Shown in pieces: positions 23,288 through 33,018 of a stretch of DNA of 64,000 bases; position 1 is the stretch's first letter; each line of letters begins with the position of its first letter. The notes below the pieces were generated by a model, which saw only the letters and a program-made list of their open reading frames with translations, was not told where the DNA came from and searched no databases. The stretch is from Thelonectria olida. Its lineage: Eukaryota > Ascomycota > Sordariomycetes > Hypocreales > Nectriaceae. A program made the translations under genes and the position numbers. Location: contig JAGPYM010000003.1 of the NCBI GenBank assembly GCA_020736575.1, forward strand, positions 1,240,001 to 1,304,000, written 5' to 3'.

Positions 23288-25803
23288 ATGGCTGCCATAC
23301 ACTCCTCTGCCCATGACGTGGGCGCTCCCGCTGTCGTACCTCCAACCGGAGTCCTCAACTCGGTCCCCTACGAGTCAACCCTTCCACCACAACAAACTCC
23401 GCCTCATCCCCATCTTCACCAGCAAACACCCCCTCAGGGCCACGGCCCAACTCATCCTCCCCAATCGCAGTCTCAGCAACAACGCAGCGTAAAGAGACCT
23501 CGGCCCGTCAAGTCCTGTACCGAGTGTCGCAAGCGCAAGCTGCGATGTGACCGTCTCTGCCCATGTGGGCAATGTCAGAAATCCAGTCGCACTTGCAAGT
23601 ATGCCGTAGATCACGACGGAGCGAATCTTTCTGATGGATCCGATGTTGAAACGGATTCTCGTCCAACAAAGCGCCCCTGCGGCCCGGGCATGTTTACAGC
23701 CGGCACGCCACTCCCAAACAACGAAATGGTATTTGCGCCGGTTCGGAATGGAGATTCTATTGCTTCGCCTTCCCTCGAAGACTTGGCGCTGCGCATGGAA
23801 AGGCTCGAGAAGCACCTAATAGCTCGAAGCCCAGCTGCATCGGAAGCCAGCGGCGGCAGATTGATCGCGGGCCCATCCGACACTATCCGGGGCTTGACAG
23901 TCAAGCAAGGCGCTTTCAGAACCAGATATCACGGCCAAAACAGTCCCCGTGTCCTGCTTAACCTAGTAAGTCAGCTTGAGAATTGGGTCGAAGTCACCTA
24001 ACCCAGGAACAGTTTGAGGAAGCAAAAGACTTTATGGCAAACCATACAAACAACAGCGGCGTTCGGGATCTCATGATGAGCTTCAAAGCGTTCCACAAGG
24101 CCCTACTCGACGAGTACCGCAAGTCGCTCACTCCCATCACCGTCTTCGTTGACTCGATGATGCCCGTTCACACCCGCATGGGGGACATTCTACCGAATAA
24201 GACTGTCTGCGACCGCCTTGTTAACTCGTACATCGATACCTCGGAAACCATTTACCGAATTCTACACATGCCCATGTTTAGGGAACAATACAATCTGTAC
24301 TGGGAGGGAAAGATGGAATCACCCTTCTTCTTACCACAGCTTATCGCTGTACTGTCAGTGGCATCCCGATTCGAGACCAAGTCGAAGGGCCTCGGCCACG
24401 AGAGAACTGAGGGTGTGCACATCCCCACGGCTTGCGCCCTGGTGCGCGCCTGGCTCGATAGACTAAGAGGAAAGCAATTGGTTGAATTCTCGTCTCTCCA
24501 AACCGAGGTTCTTCTTTTACACGCCCAGAGGATGATAACTCCCCGCATCCAGGACTCTTGGACATCGCTGGGATCCACCGTTCGCATGGCCATGACAATG
24601 GGACTTCACCGCGACCCTTCGGAATTTGAGGCTCGAATGCCAGTCTTCCAGTGCGAAATGAGACGTCGGCTATGGTTTACCATTTTGGATATGGATCTTC
24701 ACATTTCCCTCGCCAGCAGTCTACCGTGTGTAGTCAGAGAAGGCGATTTCACATGCCGCCCCCCTCGAAATCTCGACGATATTGAACTCCACCCTGACAT
24801 GGTTGAGCTACCTCCCTCAAAACCGATTGATCAAATGACGGACAACCAGATGCAGGTATACGCGGCAATGACGCTTGGTGTGCGAATGAGGGTGGCGCAT
24901 TTGCTGAACTGCATCGAAAGCATTCGGGACTACCAGGAGGTTCTGGATGTAGGTGCCAAATTGGAGCGGTTTCTAGACGACATCAACTACATCTTCCCTC
25001 GGCAAGGCCTTCTAAGCGATGCTCAGAAGAGCAAGATGTGGCGATGCCGGGTCATTCTCGACATGCATGTACGGCGTCCCCTTCTGGCACTATATCGACC
25101 GTTCGCCATCGGTGCCCCTGATTCACCAGCACAGATCTCGCGGGCTTATCTGCGGTCGTCAATGGTCATCATGAAGTACCTCGACGAGCTCGATCCCTTG
25201 CTCGCGCATTTCCAAGATGTCGCCGAGATGTACCATCAAGTTCTCAAGAAGGACATTATTCAGGCCGCTCTAAGCGTGTGTTTCTATATCCGGGCCGCTC
25301 TGCGTCCCGCATACGACACAACCGGGCTCGGCACGCAGGCATTACGCATGTCGCCCGATTCCTCGGACGACTATCCAAAGTACAATCCAGAGAACCTTGT
25401 CCTTTGGTCCCCACCGCGGCTAATAAGCACGGTTGAGAAGACTTTGGATCTGCTCATTCGCAATATTAGTGGACGGGACACCAAGGACATTGTCTGTCTG
25501 TCGGTTGTGCTGCAGTGTGTCAGAAATCCAGATCTAAACTACGACGAGATCACCAATGCGCTCCGAATCATCTTGGACCGCTGTGTGAGAGCCGCCAGCT
25601 TGCATGAGACGTCGACGATTCCTCCCCCTCCTCCAGTTCCTCCAACGGGTCCAACTCGTCCAGCAACTATTGACGGCTATCAAGGAGAGGCGTATTCACA
25701 CCCCAACCCCAACCCTCCAACCATGTATCAACGATCCAACATTGGGGTGCCAGCAGCCCTGAGCGACTTTGATGGCTGGATCCTATGGGAAGGATGGGAA
25801 TAG
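23288..25803 (+). CDS. Zn2Cys6 transcription factor with fungal regulatory middle domain
   Basis: Two exons, 23288-23965 and about 24013-25803, give 822 residues. The first 70 residues are Pro/Gln/His-rich. The zinc cluster uses Cys77, 80, 87, 93, 96 and 103, and an extra cysteine (Cys91) sits in the loop (DRLCPC). A short linker with LEDLALRMERLEKHL (about residues 160-180) can form a coiled-coil dimer helix. The fungal-specific transcription factor domain follows, around residues 270-520, with the typical LPQLIAVLSVASRF, WTSLGSTVRMAMTMGLHRDP and EMRRRLWFTILDMDL. The tail is Pro-rich and acidic and ends DGWILWEGWE, resembling an activation domain. The intron starts with GTAAGT at 23966; two in-frame acceptors (24006 and 24012) are possible, and the second is preferred because it leaves normal spacing to the CTAAC branch-like site. 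Targets are unknown. Its upstream region is unusually long. Confidence 0.9.
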
Positions 25804-26677
25804 ATGGCACAACCTCATGATTGAGACTGGTTGGAATCAAAACAACATTATTCTTTCTTTTTTTCGTGCTGTATATTGGAATAGGTTCAAACCTGTCTTT
25901 CCTTTCTTGGTCAATTTCTTTTGTATCTGGGTGCGATAATCAAGGTAGAAGGGGAAGCCACAATGGCCATGGGAGCAACTGTTGTTTATTTACCGTGGGA
26001 GGGAGGCATAGTCTTACCCCAGACATTTTCTAGCGGGCGTTTGTCAAAGTGGGAGACTTCATTGTCGCAGTATCCCGTGGGAGGGTCGATGGACTTACCT
26101 TGGTTTTTTTGTTCGTCTTCGGTTCGGCCTTGTCTTGTTTACTATATACCTTTGCTCGATACGCGTCCAATGCTTTTGTCACAGGGCGGCATGAAGACTA
26201 GAAGAGCCCATATTTGGGACTTGTTTGCATTTTACTAAGGCTCTAGGATGGGATAGATGAGACGTGGTGGCGATGCAGAGTATCATGCCCTATTTCAACC
26301 CTATTTGTGGGTAAATACCTACTTAATGTGTTTCTTTCTGAGCTGCTGGCAGTGTTGAGAAGGTAGAGTTGAAGAGTGACGACAGTCCTCCCGAGAATAC
26401 TTTATCATTTATGTGAGGAACTGGACATGGGGGTCAAGACTACGAAGCACAACACGAATGGTTCCGAAGAAAGGATAACGGTGAAGATTTTCAAATTCAA
26501 ATTCACACCTATAGAATCCATGGAAAAGTTGACCTCCCTTCTGAGTACCAGGGCTGTTATCCATATAGTCCCCGTTACAACGTCCCTTCGAAAGCAAACA
26601 AACTCATACATTCCCATAATATCCCCGCCCCAGTTTCTATTTCATTAATGTAGTAGGGAAACGCTCCCATTGCCATT
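25804..26677. other. Intergenic between convergent genes
   Basis: Contains the 3' ends of the Zn2Cys6 gene and the Rossmann-fold gene. It is T-rich near 25850-25930. Frames up to 105 codons (25921-26238) have no domain and are not accepted. A TACCTACTTA-type motif is present near 26316. Confidence 0.6.
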
Positions 26678-27373
26678 CTAATTCGTAATCACGGGCGCCC
26701 TTCCATTCCACTCACTCTTCTCAACGGCATCAACTAGCCACTCGGCGAGACTCTCCCTCGTAATGGAGGGCATCCACGGCATCCCCTTGCCATCGTCAGC
26801 CCAGGCACGGACCGTCTTGGCCGCACCCTCTGTGAGCACTGTCGGACGGCCCAGGACGAATGGCATGCCGCTCTCGCGGACCAGGGCGTCGACGCGCTCG
26901 TGGTCTTTGAGACCCATCTTCATGGCCGCTGCGTGGCTGAAGATGAACTTGATGGGGAGCGCCATGGACGACCACGACGGCCCGACGCCCTGCGACGAGT
27001 TTATGACGAGCTTGGGCTGCATGGGGAAGTTGCACGCGCGGATGGCGGCGACAAGGGCTTTGGTGCTCGTCTCGAGGAGGTCGTGCGGAGAGTCGGGTGC
27101 TGGGGCGGAGAAGGGGTTTCCGCTGACGCGGCGGTGGCCCAGGGCCATGATGACGGCGTCGGGGGGGGAATTAGAGGAGCTTAGGGCGTTCTCCAGGTCG
27201 GATTGGGATGTGGGAGAGCCCCGGACGAGAGTGAGGTTGGCATGCTCTGGGAGGGAGGCTGTCGCCTTGGCGGGGTCGCGGACGAGGGCGACAACGGAGT
27301 GGTTGCGGGATAGGGCGGACTGGGCGATGAGCTGGCCGTTGCGACCGGTGGCACCGAGAAGGACGATATGCAT
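26678..27373 (-). CDS. NAD(P)-binding Rossmann protein (NmrA/BLVRB-like atypical SDR)
   Basis: Intronless, 231 residues. The N-terminus MHIVLLGATGRNGQLIA carries the GxxGxxG dinucleotide-binding motif (GATGRNG, residues 7-13) of atypical short-chain dehydrogenases. VVALVRDPAKA, at the end of the second strand, has an Arg suited to NADP(H). VIMALG and LVINSSQGVG match later strands of the fold. No Tyr-x3-Lys catalytic pair typical of classical SDRs is seen, so it may be a flavin-reductase/NmrA-like sensor or reductase. The substrate is unknown. The start at 27373 is the first ATG and begins directly with the first beta strand. Confidence 0.85.
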   Translation of the reverse strand: MHIVLLGATGRNGQLIAQSALSRNHSVVALVRDPAKATASLPEHANLTLVRGSPTSQSDLENALSSSNSPPDAVIMALGHRRVSGNPFSAPAPDSPHDLLETSTKALVAAIRACNFPMQPKLVINSSQGVGPSWSSMALPIKFIFSHAAAMKMGLKDHERVDALVRESGMPFVLGRPTVLTEGAAKTVRAWADDGKGMPWMPSITRESLAEWLVDAVEKSEWNGRAPVITN

Positions 27374-28379
27374 TTTGATTGAGGATATTTGGGTGAGGTT
27401 GGAGGTTGATGGTGGGTATGTGTAAGTGGTGATGTGATGTTAGAGGTGTGTAACAAAGATGGAACTTAAACAAGTCGATAGAGTCAAGACAACTGTGTGT
27501 TATTGAAGGATGATTGAATACTTGTTAGATTAAGATAAACCAGACTCAACCGGACGGATTTCCCCCTTCTTTATAGTCATTGTCGCATGGTAGGATTAGG
27601 AAGCTTTTCTCTCGATCCTTTGGTCATTCGGCCGATAGATCCACGGAGCCGGGCCACTCGGCCGGTCGGTGTTTTCAAAAGTCGGTTTATTGGCTGTTTG
27701 CTTAGGCATCAGCTTATGTCAAATCCGCTCTTTGCGCACTTGCATTAGAAATATGACGACGAATGCAGGCTTGGGGTCGCACTCGGACTCTGCACAGCCT
27801 CTCTCTCTAGGTATCTCTATCTCGGTCTCTGAGCTGGTGGATGCTGCGGACCAAAGAATGATCCGCCTACCGGGTGCTAAAACACCACCCTCTCAAAACA
27901 AATCCATCACCAACCAAGTTCCATTTGCGGTAATCTGCCTCGGTAATATTTAGCCACGGGCCTTTTCCTCTCATGACGTCCAAAGTGTCAGATGTCCAAC
28001 GAGGGCCTCGGTACTTCCCCCGCATTATGGCACAAGCAACAAAAGCTGGGGTATGATACTGCAGGTACGTAACTAATAGGTAAGACTGCTCCCCGGGTTT
28101 AACGGTTCAATGGCGTATTAACTGGTTATTTCAATTAGAAGGCAGGCTTGGATGGAGGAGAAGATCATCCCGAGGGTCCGAGTTGGTTACCCTTCTGAAC
28201 GTTCAGCCGCAGCCGGGGTAATTGTGGTATTCGGTTGAGACATTGATATATCAAGCGGTTCTCTTTCTTTACTTGGACCCTAGTTGCTTTCTGTCTTCTT
28301 GAGACCGCCAGGGCCGACTTGGAGAAAGCCAGTGCTTTTGATACCACACCACCTTCAACATCACAGCCAAACCGCCATC
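27374..28379. other. Intergenic, divergent promoter region
   Basis: About 1 kb between the Rossmann-protein gene (minus) and the thiolase gene (plus). No gene is supported. It contains a GGTACGTAAC motif and nearby AATAGGTAAG (about 28064-28085) and a leader-like stretch before 28380. The thiolase frame extends upstream to 28284 but without an ATG that fits the family. Confidence 0.6.
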
Positions 28380-29807
28380 ATGCCCGTCAAAGCAAAAGCA
28401 CCCGTCTACGTCCTCGGCGTGGGCATGACCAAGTTCATCAAGCCCCGCGGCAAAGTCGACTACACCGAGCTTGGCTTCGAAGCCGGCATCAAGGCCCTCC
28501 TCGACGCCCAGATCAACTACGACGACGTCGACCAGGGCGTCGCCTGCTACTGCTACGGCGACAGCACCTGCGGCCAGCGCGTCTTCTACCAGTTCGGCAT
28601 GACCCAGATCCCCATCTACAACGTCAACAACAACTGCTCCACCGGCAGCACCGGCCTGGCCATGGCGAGGACCTTTATCGCCAGCGGCGCCGCCGACTGC
28701 GTCATGGTCGTCGGCTTTGAGAAGATGATGCCCGGTAGTTTGCAGACCTTCTTCAATGATCGGGAGAATCCTACCGGCACCACGGGGTTGATGATGGCCG
28801 ACACGAGGGGAGTCACGAACGCCCCTGGTGCTGCTCAGATGTTTGGCAATGCCGGTCGCGAGTACATGGAGAAGTAAGTCTTGCTGTCATCATGTCGCCT
28901 CATATTACTTACACGCCTCTACAGGTATGGCGCTGCGCCCGAAGACTTTGCAGAAATCGCCCGCGTCAACCACGCCCACTCCCCCAAGAACCCTTACTCT
29001 CAGTTCCAGCAGGTCTACTCGCGCGAGGACATCCTGAAGGCGCCCATGATCCACGAGCCCCTCACCAAGCTGCAATGCTGTCCCACCTCGGACGGCGGCG
29101 CCGCCGCCATCCTCGTCTCGCAGGCCTTCCTCGACGCCCGGCCGCACCTCCGCGAGCAGGCCGTCGAGGTCGCAGGCCAGTGCCTCGCCACCGACGCCCC
29201 GAGCTTGTTCTCCCGCAGCGCCATTGACCTGATGGGCTACGAGATGACGCAGCGCGCCGTCCAGGTCGCGACCGAGGAGGCGGGCATCTCGTCGCGCGAC
29301 GTGCAGATCGTCGAGCTGCACGACTGCTTCAGCGCCAACGAGATGATCGTGCTGGATGCGCTGGGCCTCTGCGACAAGGGCAAGGCGCACGAGCTGGTGC
29401 GCAACGGCGACATCACGTACGGCGGCAAGTACGTCGTCAACCCCTCGGGCGGGCTCATCTCCAAGGGCCATCCCCTAGGGGCGACGGGCATTGCGCAGTG
29501 CGCCGAGCTGGTGTGGCACCTGCGCGGGTGGGCGAACAACCGGGCCGTCCCGCAGACGCGATACTGCCTGCAGCACAACCTGGGGCTGGGCGGCGCCGTG
29601 GTGGTGACGGTGTACAGGCGGGCGGACGGCAAGGCGGCGCCGGCTGTCAACTCGACGACGGTCGGGCAGAGGAACAAGCTGGGGTACAATCCCGCGGTAG
29701 AAGCGCGCGGGTTCACGAAGGAGCAGGCAGATGCTGTGAGGAGTAAGACGAAGAAGAGCGAGTGGGCGCTGCAGGATACGATGAAGAAGGTGCAGGCGAG
29801 GTTCTGA
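28380..29807 (+). CDS. SCP-x type thiolase (acetyl-CoA acyltransferase-like)
   Basis: Exons 28380-28873 and 28925-29807 (51-bp intron) encode 458 residues. It matches the thiolase domain of sterol carrier protein x, a peroxisomal 3-ketoacyl-CoA thiolase. The nucleophile is Cys86 in NNNCSTGST. The second active-site block HDCFSANEM, the GGLISKGHPLGATG loop with its catalytic His, and the LQHNLGLGGAVVVTVY end are all intact. No C-terminal SCP2 lipid-binding domain is present; the protein continues with a basic tail and ends ARF, which is at best a weak peroxisomal PTS1-like signal. The start at MPVKAKAPVYVLGVGM fits the family. Codon use is strongly C/G-ending and GC content is visibly above that of neighbouring genes. 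Peroxisomal beta-oxidation is the inferred role. Confidence 0.9.
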
Positions 29808-30150
29808 GAGGGGGGCCAGTGTCATGGGGCTATTCCACGAGGTGGCATGCGTACAAGGATGGGAAGTCGAGGAGTTGAAACTTGAAGGTGAAGGCTCGCC
29901 TCCAATTGTATAAGATCAATGCCAACTCGCGACTTGCAGTCACAGTACCTTGTAGCATCTTCACTCTCTGATGAAGAGTGATATTGTAGATAGTGACTCG
30001 GGAAGCATCCAAGTTACGGCAGTACAAATTCATCATTTGAATTGCGTTTTTCTCAACGCGTGGCTGCGGGCTTCGAGCGTAGATCGATTCGTCAACCCCC
30101 CGGGCCCAACTTCCATCCTAAAAACCAACTACAATAGTCAACGACTCGTC
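29808..30150. other. Short intergenic stretch
   Basis: 343 bp between the thiolase and the decayed 2EXR gene. Nothing distinctive was seen apart from an A/C-rich leader just before 30151. Confidence 0.5.
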
Positions 30151-30875
30151 ATGGCATCCTCATTACCCCAGTTCATGGACTTACCCACCGAGATCCGCCT
30201 TCTCGTCTGGTCACTCACCATGCCTCCCCTCTACAACCCCGCCTAGGCCGTATACACGCCCGACTGCGACTGGATCGAGCAATTCAGGCCAACGAGGCCC
30301 GGCGTCGCCTCCCTGCGCATTCCAGGGGTTCAGGTGCCGACTCCCACCGTCGTCCACGTCTGCGCTCGCAAGCTAAACTTCGCCATCGACCGCGTCTACG
30401 TGCCGCCTGGGGTGTGGCACAACTTTGAAGATAACGTTCAGTGGAGGGGGCGGTAGTGCGCAAAAGCCTCGGGGAAGAGATTGACGCCATGGGTGTTTCG
30501 ATTGTTCGCCTCACCATACCTGCGTTCCATGCGATTAATAGGACCCACACGCTCGATTCCATGATGCCCTGGATGTCGAACCTCGAGACCATCTACGTCC
30601 CGTGGAACGATCTTCCACACATCAGGGAGCACAGTCTCGACGTGCAGCCGCGGTACGAGCTCGAGGCCGTCAGCGACGAGGGTGAAATCGCTGAATTCGA
30701 CGACCCATACGAAGGTGGAGGCTCGGTGGGCTTTTTGTCTTTGTGTCTACAGGAGATGGCTTGGAACTGGTCGTTCGCGTTGGGGGTGCCGGACCGGATT
30801 CGCAACTCGGACACGGGCGAACTCTGTCTGCCGCTGGTGCATGTGACGGCGAAGAGGGTGACTGTGTATTCATGA
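30151..30875 (+). pseudogene. Decayed 2EXR-type gene
   Basis: The first 31 codons (ASSLPQFMDLPTEIRLLVWS) match the start of the fungal 2EXR domain family of unknown function. An in-frame TAG follows at 30244-30246. The same frame stays open and protein-like for another 69 codons (for example VVHVCARKLNFAIDRVYVPP). After a G-run near 30446-30450 the frame shifts by one base, and the rest (30441-30875 frame) reads MSNLETIYVPWNDL and continues to a stop at 30873-30875, as expected for the C-terminal half. The nonsense codon could be a CAG changed to TAG, which is the CpA-to-TpA direction favoured by RIP, but a single site proves nothing. A sequencing error in the G-run, or unrecognised introns, are alternatives. 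Confidence 0.55.
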
Positions 30876-32586
30876 AGCTTGTGTGTAGGCCACCTCACGA
30901 TACCCTTATGGTATGTATGTGTATCCTGAGAGCCTCATCGGCTTCAGCTAGCATCTTACGCAAGGGCGTCAGCAACGGGGATCTCTTCGCGGGCCGTGGG
31001 TTCGGTGTATGTCTATCCGCTGTACCTTAACTTGTGGACATGGCTCCCAAGATTGTATCCCCCATGACGGCGATCCCATCTCTGCCCACACACACACGCC
31101 GGCGGCGATGGAAAGCCGTTGTTGTCTTTCGCTCAGACCACGAAGGAAAAATCATATCATGGCGTTCGCTCAGCGCGGCGTAGTCGGCTTGTTCGGCGGA
31201 ATTTGCCCTCCTCAGACCACCCAGTTCGGCCAAAAACGGTTCCAAGGTGAGGCTTGACCTAATTTGATATCGAGATATGACAAGCTGCGTAGCGCAGGGG
31301 ATCCCCCACGGCGAACCGTCCTTTGGAAACGCTTGAGGTGCTTGGTCGGTATCTAAAGATCGGTGTGGGCAACGTGAACGTCACGTCATTCTGCATTGTC
31401 GTGGATGATAGACTTGTCGATGTGGCGATGGGATTGTGTTCCTGGATGTAGGAGTGTGCAATTTATGTTGATTACTTGCTCGATTTGAGGAAACTGTCTC
31501 TTTCCACTCCTTTTGCTTCCTGCGCAAAGGCTATGTCATTGACACCTTCCAATGACGTGCGATATCAAATCAATGGCTCAACGACTATTATGTCCATCAC
31601 AATAACCTACCAATACGCTAGCATCACTGTCGATCTAACACGTTCAATTATCTTCCCAATGGATTACCTTCTCAATGAATCATCTCAGTGGAATATCCGA
31701 TTCACCTTCAAATCATCTCCCACCTCTTCCATTTCGAATGGTATAGGGTAGCCCCAGCTGCAATGCTTGGCACTCACCCTGCCATTTCCACCGGACAAAC
31801 AAGCCCAAGCTCCAGTTGGCGGAATTATCTTGTATAAAAAAAGACCACCTGAGACAGAGCTTGTTTGATGATGAAGAATTTCAGGGTGCAATTGAGCAAG
31901 TTTTTTCTCTCTTTGTCGTAACGGACAGATCGGCATCTTCCAATTTCCTCCTTATCTGTCGTGGCTGAGGCTGAGATCGGATGCCGGCGTGTTAATTAAC
32001 GACTTGCATACATACTTCGTACCTCCATTAACAAAGACGAATGTGCGATAGTGGGTGCTAAGATACCTACCTAGACACTGATAGCATTGCTCGCTACAAA
32101 CAGCTGAGACCCTCCCTACATGTGATTACAGGACGAAGTACTTTGCCTCACCTCAATTGATTCATACTCAATAGAAAATCTCGAGTTTCAAAATTCACCA
32201 CGTTTCAAAACCCAGACAATTGAGCACGTTTCACAAGATTTTTCCTTCTTTCTTTTTCCGGCCGGGTCTTTTCTTCGCCCGCTCCCGTTCCCGCGCGGAC
32301 CCAATTGCGCAATTATCGCCAGCCAGCCACCTCCATCAGCAATTATTAATTGTCCAACTTGCAACAGTTAACGTCAGCAATTGCCCATCAGCCATCGTAC
32401 AAAAAGGACACGACAGCCCCTTTTCTCACCCGAACGAACCTCTCCGAACCACTGCCTCCTTACGAGTCTATAAACAACACCAACGACTCACCCAACTCAC
32501 CCATCAACAACCTACCTCGTCACCGAGACAATACCGAACAGCTTTCATTACCGTACCCCGCCATTTCCATCCCAGCAACCGCCACC
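30876..32586. other. Intergenic, about 1.7 kb, ending in the ATX1 leader
   Basis: No gene is supported. A TACCTACCTAG motif occurs near 32063-32073. From about 32430 the plus strand is AC-rich, typical of a fungal 5' leader, ending in a good initiation context (GCCACCATG). The open frame 32220-32648 overlaps this leader in another frame and has no domain. Confidence 0.6.
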
Positions 32587-33018
32587 ATGTCGCACACTTA
32601 CGAGTTCAACATCGCCATGTCCTGCGGCGGCTGCTCCGGCGCCGTTGACCGTGTCCTCAAGAAACTTGACGGTATGTTTGTTCCCTCATTACAGCCTGGG
32701 CGGTGACTGCTCTGTGCCGGCCGCTTGCCTCAGACAGAGCCAGCCAGCCAGCCCCGCACTTTCGGCTGGCAACTGATGGCCAATACCTGATGTCTCATCG
32801 CTCGCTTTTGGCTTGGAGCAGTTTCGCTGACCGATACTCTTCGTAACCCCGCAGGTGTCGAGAGCTACGAAGTCTCCCTCGAGAACCAGACCGCCAAGGT
32901 CGTCACCGCCCTTCCCTACGAGACTGTCCTCGAGAAGATTGCCAAGACCGGCAAGAAAGTCAACTCGGCCACGGCAGACGGCGTCGAGCAGTCGGTCCAG
33001 GTGCCTGCCGCTGCTTGA
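32587..33018 (+). CDS. ATX1: Atx1-type cytosolic copper chaperone
   Basis: Exons 32587-32671 and 32855-33018, separated by a 183-bp intron, encode 82 residues. The product is a single heavy-metal-associated domain. The copper site is M-S-C-G-G-C at residues 11-16 (MxCxxC with Cys13 and Cys16). The beta strand after the intron (VESYEVSLENQTAKVVT) and the following helix (YETVLEKIAKTGKKV) complete the ferredoxin-like fold. Lys residues in the KTGKK loop are where Atx1 contacts its target. Atx1 hands Cu(I) to the Ccc2-type P-ATPase in the Golgi. The intron is long relative to the coding sequence. Length and motif make this assignment secure. Confidence 0.94.

Noticed and set aside
28905..29716. 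Antisense frames of 159-188 codons over the thiolase
   Set aside because: Same effect of GC-rich, C/G-ending codons; no domain and the sense strand is a clear thiolase.
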